From NCBI RefSeq assembly GCF_033568475.1, contig NC_133123.1:3100001-3164000 (forward strand): a DNA stretch of 64,000 nt, in the 5' to 3' direction. The position numbers were made by a program, and so were the translations under genes. Source of the stretch: Henckelia pumila. Lineage: Eukaryota > Streptophyta > Magnoliopsida > Lamiales > Gesneriaceae. Below, in pieces: positions 33,028 through 46,164 of the stretch. The notes beneath the pieces were generated by a model that saw only the letters and a program-made list of their open reading frames with translations, was not told where the DNA came from and ran no database searches. The first letter of the stretch is position 1. Each line of letters starts with the position of its first letter.

Positions 33028-36000
33028 GGAGAATTCTAGTTGGAGGCAACTCCACGTTTGCGTTGCTAGATTCAGGAGCCACGCATTCGTTTATCTCCCG
33101 AGATTTTATCAGACGGATAGGCATTACACCGGAGGTTGTCGACTGTGGTTACGATGTTACCATGCCATCCGGACAGACTATCACTACCACTAGTGTTATC
33201 AGGGATCTGGAATTGGAGTTGCAGGGACACTCCATTCGAGCAGATCTAGTGGTTCTTCCATTGACCGGGTTTGACTTGATTTTGGGTATGGACTGGCTAT
33301 CAGTTAATGGAGCTTCGATTGATTTCCGACGTAGGACAGTGTCAGTGAAGCCAGCAGGAGGTGAGATATTTACTTTCTTTGCATCTCAGTCTAGCAATAT
33401 TCCTCAGATGATATCACTTGTTCGTGCGAGGAAATTATTGCGCCATGGATGTCAGGGCTTTCTTGCTAGTGTGGTCACTACCTCAGACGTTTCTAGCAGA
33501 TCTTTATCAGATATTGAAGTGGTACGTGACTATCCAGATGTTTTTCCTGACGATGTTGCAGGAGTTCCACCAGTGAGAGAGATGGAGTTCAGTATTGAGT
33601 TGTTGCCGGATACTGTGCCTATCTCTAAGGCACCGTATCGACTTGCTCCTACAGAGATGAGAGAGTTGAAGGAGCAGATTCAGGAGCTGTTGGAGAAGGG
33701 CTTTGTTCGTCCTAGCTTTTCTCCATGGGGAGCTCCAGTGTTGTTTGTGAAGAAGAAGGACGACAGCATGAGATTGTGCATCGACTACCGAGAGCTCAAC
33801 AGAGTCACAGTGAAGAATAAGTATCCACTACCGAGGATAGAGGATTTATTCGATCAGTTGCAGGGAGCTTCGGTATTCTCCAAGATCGATCTGCGATCTG
33901 GTTACCATCAGCTGAGAGTCAGCGATTCAGACGTGTCTAAGACTGCCTTTAGGACACGATACGGGCACTATGAGTTCTTGGTGATGCCCTTTGGGTTGAC
34001 CAATGCTCCAGCAGTTTTTATGGATCTCATGCATCGTGTCTTCCAGCCGTATCTAGATCAGTTTGTCATTGTATTCATTGATGACATATTGATCTACTCG
34101 AGGAGCATTGAGGAGCATACACAACATTTGCATACAGCCTTGCAGACTTTGAGGGAGCATCGACTGTTTGCAAAGTTCAGTAAGTGTGAGTTTTGGTTGG
34201 AGCAGGTGGCGTTTCTAGGCCACATTATTTCTAGGGATGGGATTGCAGTGGATCAGTCCAAGGTGCAGGCAGTGAGGGATTGGGGGATTCCAAAGAATGC
34301 TTCGGAGATTCGCAGCTTCTTGGGTTTAGCAGGATACTATAGGAAGTTCATCAAGGGTTTTTCCTCTATTGCAGTACCCTTGACTTCCTTAACCAAGAAG
34401 AACGCGAAGTATATTTGGAGTCCAGATTGTCAGAGGAGCTTTGATCAACTGAAGGATGCACTTACTTCAGCACCTGTGTTAGCTATGACAGTGCCACATG
34501 AGGAGTTAGTGGTGTACACCGACGCGTCCAAGCTTGGTTTGGGCGCAGTACTTATGCAGAGTGGCAGAGTTATCGCATATGCGTCGCGACAGTTGAAGAT
34601 TCATGAGCAGAACTATCCGACGCATGATTTGGAGCTTGCAGCAGTGGTATTTGCGTTGAAAATCTGGAGGCACTATCTTTACGGCGAGAAGTGCAAGATT
34701 TTCACCGATCACAAGAGCCTCAAGTACTTCTTCACCCAGAAGGAGTTGAACATGAGGCAGCGCAGATGGCTTGAGCTTGTTAAGGATTATGATTGTGACA
34801 TTAGCTACCATCCGGGTAAGGCTAATGTAGTGGCCGACGCTTTGAGTCGGAAGTCCTCCGTATTACCCAGTTTGACAGTACAGTTACCACTGCAGAGTGA
34901 GATTCAGAGATTTGATTTGGAGGTGTATTCGAGTGGTCAGGCTCCGAGGTCGTCAGTATTGACAGTGCAGCCGATTCTGCGAGATCGGATTAGGGAGGGA
35001 CAGTCTACTGACGAGGAGTTACAGCGATGGAGACAGAGAGATGAGGCTAGAGGTAATCTCTTGTATACAGTGGAGGATGGTATCGTTCAGTACCGTGGTA
35101 GGATGTGGGTACCGAACATCGATCAGTTGAGAGCTGAGATTTTGGCAGAGGCTCACACATCTCCGTACTCCATTCACCCCGGAAGTACGAAGATGTACAA
35201 AGACTTGCAGCTATTGTATTGGTGGCCCGGGATGAAGAGTGACATCGGGAGAGTGGTGTCAGAGTGCTTGACTTGTCAGCAAGTCAAGGCAGAGCATCAG
35301 CGTCCAGCAGGACTCCTTAGACCTCTTCCCATTCCGGAATGGAAATGGGAGAATATTACGATGGACTTTGTGGTTGGCTTGCCGAGGAGTGCCAGAGGTT
35401 GCACAGCGATTTGGGTGATTGTGGATAGACTCACCAAGTCAGCTCATTTCTTGCCGGTGAGGACTAACTATACTTTGACACAGTATGCAGAGCTTTACAT
35501 TAGAGAGATTGTTAGACTGCATGGCATACCAGTGTCTATTGTGTCAGACAGAGATCCGAGATTCACATCTGCGTTTTGGAAGAGTCTGCACACGGCTATG
35601 GGGACTAGGCTTCTGTTCAGTACAGCATTTCATCCCCAGACAGATGGTCAGTCTGAGAGAGTGATCCAGGTTCTCGAGGATCTTCTGAGATCTTGTGTCA
35701 TTGATTTTCGGGGCTCTTGGGAGACTAGACTACCATTAGTGGAGTTTACCTATAACAACAGTTTTCAGTCGTCTATAGGTATGGCTCCTTATGCAGCATT
35801 GTATGGGAGGAGATGTAGATCTCCTGTGCATTGGGATGAGGTTGGTGAGCGGATTTTGCTGGGTCCTGAGATTGTGCAGCAGACAGCTGACATTGTGACC
35901 CAGATTCGGGAACGGATGAGGACTGCTCAGAGTCGGCAGAAGAGTTATGCAGATGCCAGACAACGAGATTTGGAGTTCGCTGTAGGTGATCACGTATTCC

Positions 36001-36065
36001 TGAAGGTGTCACCTATGAAGGGAGTAGTGCGTTTTGGCCGGAGAGGCAAGCTTAATCCGAGGTAA
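33028..36065 (+). CDS. Ty3 pol (protease, RT, RNase H, integrase), ends at a premature stop
   Basis: It is open from the proposed acceptor; the first ATG in the frame is near 33063. Protease: [12 protein letters not shown], with ILGMDWL downstream. [51 protein letters not shown], and the catalytic FIDDILIYS. RNase [40 protein letters not shown]. Integrase: [11 protein letters not shown] and [12 protein letters not shown] (zinc region), then [20 protein letters not shown] and [12 protein letters not shown]. The frame ends with TAA at 36063..36065 just before IGPFEIL, which in relatives continues into the chromodomain. The final C-terminal domain is therefore disconnected. Confidence 0.9.
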
Positions 36066-36401
36066 ATAGGGCCATTCGAGATCTTGGAGAGAGTTGGCAC
36101 GTTGGCCTACCGTTTAGCTCTACCTCCAGGGCTAGCGGCAGTGCATAACGTTTTCCATGTATCCATGCTTCGGAGATATGTCTCCAACCCGTCGCATGTG
36201 TTGGATTTCGAGCCCTTACAGTTGCCACCAGATCTAGTGTATGAGGAGAGGCCAGTGCGGATCTTGGCAAGGGAGGAGCGGAGGCTTAGGACGCGGGTCA
36301 TACCGATGGTCAGAGTCCAGTGGCTGAATCACTCGGAGGAGGAAGCTACTTGGGAGACCGAGGCAGACATGAGGACTCGCTACCCGGAGTTGTTCGGGTA
36401 A
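36066..36401 (+). pseudogene. Ty3 integrase C-terminus and chromodomain, beyond the premature stop
   Basis: The same frame resumes directly after the TAA: IGPFEILERVGTLAYRLALP, VHNVFHVSMLRRY, then the chromodomain-like VRILAREERRLRTR and VRVQWLNHSEEEATWE with the stop after YPELFG (36399..36401). In chromoviruses this domain guides insertion into chromatin. A single base change upstream would explain the stop. An ATG inside (36084) could start a fragment, but that is unlikely to matter. Confidence 0.8.
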
Positions 36402-36446
36402 GTACTTTAATTTCGAGGACGAAATTCAATTTAAGGGGGGGAGAAT

Positions 36447-39174
36447 TGTAACACCCGGTATTTTTAATACGTAAATCCGCATGCATAATTAGGATATTTA
36501 ATTATTTAAATTTTAGATTTATGGGTTAAATAATTATGTGAATTATTTGTGCATGATTTAATTTATTTTTAAGCATTTAACCCATAATTAGTGATTTTTA
36601 TGATTTATAGTATTTTAATTATTTGATCGCGTAGACGGGACCGTGGACGGACGAGATGACAACTTTCTAGCCAATTTATTTTACGAGTCTTTTTAGAGCC
36701 CTAAAATATTATTTTTGAGTTTTATTATCTCAAAATTTTAAGTATTTAATTTTATATAATTTTAGTAGTCCATTTTTATCCAAATTAAACCATTTTAATG
36801 ACTTTTTATCTTCTTTAAAATTCCCTTGAACTCTTTATTTCGGGATTTAATTATTTTATTAAGTTAGCTAGTATTTGATTTAGTTAGGAGATCTTTTTAA
36901 GTTGTTAATATCTCCTAATTAGTTATTAAAATATTATCTACCTAAATTATTATCCTACACTACCCAAATCATCGCCCAAATTCCCTCAACCGATTACTCA
37001 CCTTCACTCAGCCGCCTCACCCCACCATCTTCATCAGCTCCCTCGATCCAGAAAGCTCAAGAACACCATAGCCACACTTGTGTAGGTCCGAAGCTCGTCG
37101 TCGTCGCCCCGTCGTCCCGAAGCCCGTCGTGCACGTTTTAGCTCTATCAAATCGGTGTTAAGGCATGATTTTCTTCTCTTTTCAATCCTATATCAGTGTA
37201 TGTATGTGTGTGGGTGTGTAGCATCGAGATATATCATTTTGACAGCAAGTTTTTCAAAATCTTTCTCTTATGCACTCGGTTTTGGCTTTGTGATGTTCAT
37301 GTTCACGTTTTTGGCTAACCATGGCTCGTTTGATTGCTGGTCAAGGTGATGTAGGGTCCCTAGGCCAGGTAGGAGTCGGGGGTTAAGGCTGGAGAGGGCT
37401 AGGAAAGGGAGGAGACGAGCTGCACCGTGACTGGTGCAGCAGATCGCGCAGCTAGGGTTCGTGGAAGTGGGGTTCGGGCTAGGTGCAGGCGCAACATGGG
37501 GTTCGGGCCAGGGCATGGTTCGAACCGGCAGGACCCTGGGGAGGTCCTGCCGGCGGGGCTCCGGCCACGGTGGTCGGAGCTGGGCTGCAGCAGGCCTTGA
37601 AGGCCTGCTGCTCGTGCGGCCGCGGCAAGGGGGAAGAGGGAGTAGTAGGGTTTCGGGTTTTGGGTTGTTGGTGGATCCGGGTCGGGTCTAAAATAATATG
37701 GGTTAAGTTAGTTGGGTCCGGGTCCGGGTTATTTCAATTGGGCTCGGGTATTTTTTTATTTTTAAGTTTTTAAGTTAATTAGGAGTTAAATGGGCTAATT
37801 AAATTCCCAAAAATTTAATTAGTACCATTTAATTTATTTGGGCTCCATTAAATTATTTTGGGTTAATTTAATTATTTTGGGCTTTTATTAATTTTTATTT
37901 AATTTTTTTTTTTTTTTTTTTAGTTGGCCAGAAAAATTTTTATGGGCTTGGGAGCCCATGAAAGTTATTGGGCCTGTTATTGGGCTTTTGGGCCCATTGG
38001 GCCAGGGACAGTGTTATTGGGCCTAAGTTAGTTCTTAATGGGCTTTGGTTGATTTATTGGGCCTAGAAAAGTTGTTAATGGGCTTAAGTACACTAATGGG
38101 CCAAGTCTTAAGTTAATGGGCTTGTATGTCTAGGGCCAGCAGTTGAATCAAACCATGAGAAAATTCATGTGTCCTGAGTTTATATTTAATTATTTTATGC
38201 ATGAAAAGTTAGTTGAATATTTATATGATATTAGAAAATAAATTAAATATAAATGAAGGACACACAATTTATTTAAAGTACATGCATTCATGAAATCAAT
38301 TTTTATGCTATGATTGAAGTTCTATGGTTGAGCAAATAAAATATTTTAGGTGGAAATTGAAGTAGTGTGGCCATTTATGTATGGGCAGTTTCTGCCATTT
38401 ATGTATGGGTGGTTCGCCACCAGCCTCGTACGATGGTTTCTTAGACTGATCAGTCGCACTATAAGTATGGGTCACACTTACGGATAGGACCATTCGATGT
38501 TAAGAAAATAAGTGCTCAACAACTCAAGTATGTATGATATTATGTATGTTACGTATAATTCAGTGATTTCTTTAAGCAACATTTATGTTATTATTTTTGA
38601 GGCATGCTCGTGCATTTATAAGTTAAGTATTATGTATGAAAGTGTATTAAATTATTTTAAACCCTTGTTAGTATGCATGTTAGGCCTCTAGGCTCACTAC
38701 ACTGATATGATGCAGGTGAGTACGTAGAGGAGCAGGTTACTCCTACCGGTGGTAAGGACGTATGAGCGGAGCTGCAGTGGCACCGTGACCATAGTCTGCA
38801 TCGTGCTAGTGTTCTATGCATGAATATTTTAAACACTATTTTATTTGAAGATTTTATTCCAGTGTTGAGATTTAAGTATTATTTTTATGCAACTTTTTAG
38901 TGTATGCACTGTTGATTAAATTGTTTTGAGGTATTTTAAGTATTGCATGATTCAGACGTTTTAGTAATTATTTTTATGTTGCATAATTATTTATTAAATT
39001 TTAAATCTCTTTTATGGTTGTACATATATGTATGGGCATATATGTATATATATATATATATATATATAAATATTTTACTTAGTATTTATTTTAAAATTAA
39101 AAGAAAAAGAAATTTTTTTTAAAATTTTCCGCATTTTTGAAATTTATAAGTCTAGGATGTTTCATGGACACTCC
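36447..39174 (+). repeat. Ty3 3' LTR
   Basis: 2728 bp, nearly identical to the 5' LTR with about 20 substitutions and a few small indels (for example in the T run near 37900 and at 38370). The same hairpins and TGGGCY cluster are present. Confidence 0.92.
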
Positions 39175-39179
39175 AACAC

Positions 39180-39645
39180 ATGGTGCAGATCAGAACCTCA
39201 GCCCACACTATTTGTAGCTTCAGTAAACCGAGCAACAACATTGTAATAAATTAGTTGTAGCACACAGAGAGCACCATCGAGCAATATACCTGAGCCACAG
39301 ATCCACGAAATACCCAAAATAGAAAAAAAAAATCAAAATAAAGGAAAAATAACATATAGAAACACCATAATCGATTTGAAGACTAAAAATAATTAGAATC
39401 ATAGTACAAACTAGAAGCAACCAAGTTCCCACAGACGCACAGTTCTAGGAAAACCAAACAAATTCATCAGAAAAACAAGTATAAAAATAACTTCAAACAA
39501 CCAAGGAAAAACATGTATCATGTTCGATCCAGTAACCAAAAGAAAAAACAACACAAAATCATATAAAAATTACCAAAATATTCACAAAAAAACCAAAAAA
39601 ACAACTAAAAAAGAAAGAGAAATGTCATAGCGACGCAAATCTCAC
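39180..39645. other. Flank of the Ty3 insertion, probably intron or leader of the broken gene
   Basis: AT-rich on the plus strand. The minus strand shows possible splice sites (CTCAG/GTATATTGC) but no recognisable coding exon. Confidence 0.3.
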
Positions 39646-39790
39646 CTCCCCGAGTCAAGTTCTCAAGGTTTCTTCGCGCCTGTTGAATCCTGGTTCTTCG
39701 CGTGGTTTCTCTCTAGCGCCGCCGAGAGAAGAAATAAAGTTTCTGAGATGTGAGAAATGAGCGTTAGGGTTTCAACGGATGGAGGTCATT
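39646..39790 (-). promoter_or_regulatory. Possible 5' UTR exon and promoter of the Ty3-split gene
   Basis: On the minus strand a GC-richer block carries a telo-box AAACCCTAA (39774..39782), a CTTCTCTCGGCGGCGC leader and a splice donor (CGGGGAG/GTGAGAT at 39646). This is the look of a plant first exon. It faces leftward into the Ty3 element and, beyond it, the Myb/SANT-like tail exon at 28210. The link between the two is inferred only from orientation. Confidence 0.4.
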
Positions 39791-41361
39791 TGGGGGCAAT
39801 AGTGTCATTTTACATAATTATAATTTTATCCACCATTTATCCCTCTAACTTGTAGGGATGTCTTCTCCTTGGTGAACCAACATTATCACGGGCCTAATCA
39901 ATTTTTGTGGGCTTTTAAAAAATGAACCAAGCATGAGTTGAAGAGTTATAACTCATTAATCCTTTATTTATCAAGTGTAACAAACAGTATCTAAAAGTTT
40001 TAAATTTAAGATGTATTCATTTATAACAATCTCCTTTCAAACTAAAAAATATGCAATAGTTCACTTTCGTTTCTCTCAATTTTGTAATATAAATCCTCGA
40101 TTCAATTTAACATAGATCAAGTTGAATCGTGTCACGGATATTGATCCGTGAGAGTTGATACGTCAAACAAAATGCCTACTTAAAAAAACATCGAGTTGCA
40201 TGAGGAACTTGTAGATTAATTAAACGAACGGAAACGTTATATAATATAAAAATATTATATGTAATATTTTTTTATTAATATGCTTTGATTGTCACTAATG
40301 CAACATGAGTAGTTAATAAAAAATTGCAACATGAGTAGTTAAGAAAAGAATATGGTACCGTCAAAAAAAAAGGAAAAGAATATGGTGAAGTAGTTGAGAA
40401 AATGAGATAATAATCTTTGAATTTTGTCTTTTGTGTATTTTTAATTTTAATAAAAATAAAAAGATTATTTTTTTTACAACCATTAAAATATCAAAAGCGG
40501 TTACAATTTGGCACTTCCGTTATTAAATTGTATAGAGTAAAATATTAAATGTTATGAATACAGACAAAGTATGTATGTAAACATGGATGAGCCACATAAT
40601 ATTATGATTTACTTTTGTATATTAGTAAATATGATTACAGGTAAATAGTTTTACCAAATAAGATAAGATTCTTCCATGCAAATTTTTTCTTAAGCAATGA
40701 TCTTACTAACTTAATTTTTTTCATCTTCAAAATGTAGTATTTTATTTTGACCGTTGCAACCTTAGGCTAGCACAAATGAAATTTATTTTTTTTGAAAGAA
40801 AATACATTTCATTAGATGATCAACAAGTCATTTGTTACAACAGACTTCAAAAACCATGGGATGACATCCATCCACAACACAAATGAAAATTTGAATAACA
40901 ATGCAAGCAGCCAAGCAGCAAATATTTTTCATCGCAGCTGGCAGTACTTGAAGCAGAGGCATACCCAGTTTTGTCTTTATGCAAAATTGGTTTTTAAAAC
41001 AATTAAGAAAAATACTCTATTTTTGTCTCCTGTGTGTAGCTTAATGGCTACATTTCTTCGTATATTGGAAACATATAATTCTTCAAGAAACAGACAAGAT
41101 ATTGAATCCAAAGGGAGCATCTAAATAAATGATTATGTATTATATCTTGATAGATTCTAGAGTATTTTCGTCACGATTTTTTTAGACGTTGCAGACATAT
41201 ATTTGAAAGTAATAATGCATTTTTTAATAGAAGTATTTTCGTGACGATTTTTTTAGATATTGCAAGCATATATCTGAACGTAATAAATTAAAAATTAATG
41301 ATTTTGGAGTATTTTTGCGATGATATTTTTAGATTTTTAAAACATATATGAACGTAATAAA
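39791..41361. other. Duplicated spacer, unit 1
   Basis: Non-coding. Parts are similar to 44900-45350 and to 49880-51560 (shared TTGCATGAGG, AGCAATGATCTTACTAAC and CGTATATTGGAAACATATAA). It supplies the empty site for the hAT insertion at 50716. No gene was seen. Confidence 0.5.
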
Positions 41362-42257
41362 TTAAAGATTAGCGTGAACGAAGGCAGTAGCGAGTCTCTC
41401 CCCGACATCGATGGCTCCGGCGAGGCTGAGATGCACCACGTCCAATGGTTTCACCTCCGCTCCTTTGCCATCCACGATTATCACATTTCTAAGTTGTATT
41501 CCCATCTGAGCTTTTCGTATCTTCTCCTTGTATTTTCCCAAACCACTTGCAATCACCACCTTCAAACAACATCCAGCATTTATACATACAATAATTTTGG
41601 TAGCATAGTTTGCAGGCTATTGCGTTAGTTCGGGATTTACCAAGAGCACACTGATTTAAATATCACAACAGATATGTTACTTACCACAAAAACAGGAAGT
41701 TGGGGCATCCCTATATCAGATCGAAAATCCGCGATAAACCTCATCAGTCTCTTACGATAAAGTCGTGCATTTTCACTTGTCAACGAGTCATTCTCCCCTT
41801 GGTACCAAAGCATAGCCCCAAGGCGGCCGCCTCCTTGGGATGAAGCATTAGTCCTCATCACCAGCTGATCGTAGTACGGTCTGCCTTTGCTCCAGTCGCT
41901 CATAAACGTCTCTCCATGCGCGCAAGGGACCAGGCCGATCGTCCCCATGCAAGGATCCCACCCCAGCAACGCGTTAGCGAAAGGCATCCCAGGTCCGAGC
42001 CCCACGGGTCTGCCTACGTCTATGCCGACGTGAAGAGGGTCTCTTGCAGCGACCCATCTCTGATTCACGTCGAACATGAGGATCTGTGGATTGGGGTGGA
42101 ATTCCGGGGGGTTTGTGTTGTTGTAATCTCTTGCACGACCCGACATGTTGCTTTGTCCGGCGAGTATGAATATGCTAATTTTTTCTTCGTTTGCAGATAG
42201 AAAAGACACGGATAGAAGCAGAAAGGAAATCGCGACAAAACTTAGATGCTCACCCAT
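41362..42257 (-). CDS. SASA/DUF303 carbohydrate esterase (At4g34215-like), secreted
   Basis: Two exons, 41685..42257 and 41362..41559, meet in phase 0 (donor GTG/GTAAGT; acceptor TTTGAAG) for 256 aa, close to the family length of about 260. The ATG at 42257 opens a signal peptide (FVAISFLLLSVSFLSA, residues 7-22). Block I is IFILAGQSNMSG with the nucleophile Ser36. LGPGMPFANALL, GLVPCAHGE and AMLWYQGENDS follow. The catalytic Asp/His pair is in LDVVHLSLAG (Asp231, His234). Relatives are SGNH-fold esterases thought to remove acetyl groups from wall polysaccharides or small molecules; the substrate here is unknown. A second, broken copy is at 52056..52492. Confidence 0.87.
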
Positions 42258-44218
42258 TTTAGTAATGAGAAAGGGTTTGCGGGATAAAGTTTGAGGGAGA
42301 AGATGGATTGAAGGATGGATACAGTTCATACTAGCGGACACACGTACGTGTAACGTAATAAATGAACATAATTTATTGTCAATGTGCAATGAATTTTGAA
42401 ATATGATTATGTCATTTGTATGTAACGGCAAGATGTATACGCTATATATGTGTAACAAAGTAAATGATATTATATGTTGTTTCTGATGTATACTATATGT
42501 TATTAAGACAATAAATTTATTAATATGATATGTGCGTTATAAATTAAAAAGAATTTTATATGCAATAAAATAAACAAACCAAACATGCAACTAAAAGCTA
42601 AAGCCAAAAATCAATGTTACACATGAAATACAATAAACCATTGACATTTTATTTTAGGGATATAAAAGCATGTTAGTTACACAAAATCTAGCAAATCATT
42701 GTTCTCTCTAAACACCAATATTACATTAAAGTAACTAATTTATATCGATAATAAACGTAACTAATTTCACTAAAACATCTTGAACCATCCAGTAAAATTT
42801 TAAGATCATGGATTGAGCAAAGAAGTATCAAAAACCATTTCTGCATAAAATAAAATGGGATTAGATATAAATTTTGTTAAATATTATTTTGTTATCTAAA
42901 ATATATATGGAATATTACCTGATTTATTCCAAGCTCACGTTGTCCTTTTGGTTTTCTTGACTCGTATTGTCTGTTAAAATTAAAGTATATAGTATTTTAT
43001 AGAATCAGATAAATGTAATTTACTGCATAGAATGGAATTAGAAAATATTTTTTTTATTCAATATCATTTTTATATCATCGTCATTGACAGGTCTTTTCTT
43101 TTTTCTACATGCATAAGAATACGTATCATCAGTCAATGAATGTACGACATGATGCAATAAGTTAGATATATTGTTTTGAACAATACAATAATTTGGTATT
43201 CCTACTATATAAAGATAACAAATTTTGTGAAAACTAAATTACATAATATTTTAAAATTAAGATATTTTTTAAACAAAATAGTTGTCCAGTTCACCACCAT
43301 TTAAAAAAAAAAAACTTCAATGAAACAGTTTTACTGAACATGTGAGATGATTATTTTATTGTCTCAATTCATAAAAAATATTATTATTAAATACATTATC
43401 GATATCGCAAATAAAACAAACAAAAGAAAAAAAATTGAGGCTGCGGCAGGCGTAAACTCTAATTTTAATTGCAGCGCCGCTGTCGTATTTTTATTTTTTA
43501 AAAAAAATAATTTTTAATTTACTATACTAATAATAATAATAATAAAAAAACTCAATCTTTGTCGAAAAGGAGTACGATTATTTTATGGTTTTACCACTCA
43601 TTTCGCTGATAATTTAGAGATAAACGTAACAAGTTTCAAAATCGACAACCTCAATTCTTAGAACACAAAAATTTAATAGTAACACAAAATTTCTAAAAAT
43701 TTTAAAAGCACAAAAATATCCAAATTATAATTTTTAGCAATTTTTATAGCTAGATCACGTCAAAAATTTTAAATATTACCTAGAACACAAGAATTTTGAA
43801 GAAAAAAGTTTTGAAAACATATGACCGGGATGTATTTATTTGATTTTGAAGAAAATGGTTTTATTTTGAGATTTTTAATTTGAAATAATTTATTTTTAAA
43901 AATAAAAAAATTGATTTTTTTTAAAAAAATCACGTTTAATCTCGATTAAATACGTTTAATCACGTTTAATATGGTCAACATAGAGTTGACTGTTTTTTTT
44001 TTTCGTTTTTACCCGAATCTTAGCGTTTTCATCATGTTTCACGTTTAATCCCGTTTAATCTCCGTTTAATCTAACAATGCGTGTTAGACGGTATTTTTTT
44101 ATAATATATTTGAGGATATCATTTTCTTAAAAAAATAGTTGATAAGAGTTTTTTTTAAAAATAAAATCGGACTTTACTTTCTGGGGCTTTATTTTTTTGG
44201 ATCAACACCTGGAAAAAA
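42258..44218. other. Intergenic DNA, no gene seen
   Basis: AT-rich sequence upstream of the esterase. About 43925-44075 repeats GTTTAATC about seven times. The right end (44155 on) begins the remnant duplicated unit. Nothing else is supported. Confidence 0.45.
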
Positions 44219-44271
44219 TCACGAATGAAAAAATCCCAGAAGAATAGCGGCACCAGAGGCAGAGGAAATAC

Positions 44272-44443
44272 CATAAGAGTCCAGAGAGGTGGCCACGATG
44301 TTAGTTGCAGAGCCAAAAGCCATAGCCAAGCACAGTGAAAAAGAGAAGTCTCCTTCACCCACCAAGAGGATGGAATGAGCCGAAGAATAGTGCTGAATCC
44401 ATCTTTCTTCTCTCCCCAACATCGCACTTTCGATTGCGGCCAT
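44272..44443 (-). pseudogene. DUF2431 exon-1 remnant, copy C
   Basis: The ATG at 44443 and 172 nt match exon 1 of copies A and B (MLGREERWIQHYSSAHSILL then VGEGDFSFSLCLAMAFG) with a conserved donor. No exon 2 or 3 follows; similarity to the other copies ends near 44200. Upstream similarity continues to about 44600. It is a truncated duplicate and is not expected to encode the full protein. Confidence 0.8.
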
Positions 44444-46164
44444 TATCGACGTGATTCTTGGAAGGGTAAAGATTCAAGCTTTTCACCAATTCTCGAGTGT
44501 TGTTCTTCCTTTATGGCAAAATAATTTGAAAACAGTGGTGAGACTTGAGAGCACCGCTTTGCTTTTCATTCCACTACTGGCCCTAGCTGATGTGATTGAC
44601 GGGACGTGGCTGTTTTTTCATTATTAATGTTAAAATTAATTAAAAGTTAACACCAATAAACGAATCGTTTGGATTTGGTTTACATTTTTTTTAAAACACT
44701 TTTTTAAGTTATAATTTTTGTCTTTTGAACAAGCTCTAATTTTGATTTTAAAAAAGTACTTATTTAAGCATTTTTTTTGTCAACCAAACACTTTATTAAA
44801 TGAAAAGCACTTAAAAAATATTTTTTTGGCCTGACTTTTAAAACCAAACGAAGCCTAATTTCAAAGAATCACAAATTTATATCTAAGACGTATCTTCTAT
44901 TCCATGTTAGATCAAGTCGAATTGTATCACAAATATTGATTTGTGAGAGTTGAGACATCACACAAAAAATGTCCTATCAAAGAAATATAGAATTGCATTA
45001 GGCAAACTTGTAAATTAATTAAATTAGAAAAACACAAACGTTGCGTTTATTATACAACATATAGAAATATTATATATATATATATATATATAATATTTTT
45101 CGTGAATATGATTTGCTTCTCGACGATGCAACATGTGTAGTTATCAAAAGAATATGGTTATGTATTTGAGAAAGCAAGATAATAATCTTTAAATTTTGTT
45201 TTTTGTTTATTACTAATACTAATTTTAGTGAAAACAATAATATTAGTTTTCTACTATCATTAAAATGTTCATATCGGTTATTATTTGACATTTTCTACTA
45301 ATTTCCATGCACTTTTTTTTCTTAAGCAATGATCTTACTAACTTTTTTTTTTCATCTTCAAACGGTATGCCGAGTATTTATAAAATATTTTTATAAAAGT
45401 ATTTTTTAAAAAGTTTTTATAAAATATTTTAAAAGTTATTTTAAGAGTAAATATGTGTTTGACAACTATTTTATAAAAATATTTGTATAGTTCAAAATGT
45501 GTTTGTATAATTATTTTAGAAAAAATAATTTTAAAGTTAAAAATAATTAAGAAGATATTTTAACATCTATTTTATAAAAATAATTTCTCTTTGTTTTTGT
45601 GATGAAGGTAATTTTTATTTTTCCTTTCATTTTTTATATGTTTGTGATTGATTTTATTTTATTTTTCTTTTTTATTCATTTAGTGCATAATTAAATATAT
45701 AATATATATAAAATTTAAAACATATAAATTCTCATTTAAATATTGAAAGCGAAAAAAATTTAATAAATACATTAAATGTATAGAACTTACAATCTCATTC
45801 AAAATGTAGAAAAAAACATAATTTATAATAATATTTTTAACGTCTTGATCTCGGTTCATTCCAATTTCCATATTTCATTCGCTATAGTAATTCGATAAAT
45901 ACGAAATTCATATAACTATGTAATAAAACATAAGTAGCACATCATATATGTCTAAATTTAAATGAAAATTCAACAAATAGTATGAATTGATAAATGCTGA
46001 AGAAATGTGAACGTCACAAGTCGTATGAATTGCTAAATATTCACTTTCATGTACCTTTTTCAGATAATATCCCATAGATACTATCTCATCATCCATAAAT
46101 CTTATTGTAAATCGATACACATATGGTACAAGGAATTGCTCTTCCTCTGCATAGTATAACAACA
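44444..46164. other. Remnant duplicated spacer, unit 2
   Basis: 44444-44640 matches the promoter side of copies A and B, and 44900-45350 matches the spacers at 40100-40720 and 49880-50500. About 44655-44860 has TCGTTTGGATTTGG / AACCAAACGAAGCC ends suggesting a MITE. It contains a (TA)n run at 45070..45092. An 85-codon open frame at 45908-46165 (minus) has no recognisable domain. Confidence 0.45.

Larger units (their letters stand above)
28887..39174 (+). mobile_element. Ty3/gypsy chromovirus (Tekay/Del-like) with 2.7-kb LTRs
   Basis: A 10,288-bp element flanked by TGGAC. The LTRs are 28887..31598 (2712 bp) and 36447..39174 (2728 bp). The primer-binding site TGGTATCAAAGC is at 31601..31612 and the polypurine tract AAGGGGGGGAGA at about 36433. 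Gene order is gag, protease, RT, RNase H, integrase, then a chromodomain-like tail, which with the long LTRs fits the Tekay/Del lineage. The LTRs differ at about 20 positions by eye, under 1%, so the insertion is young. One in-frame stop lies before the chromodomain part. Confidence 0.92.
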
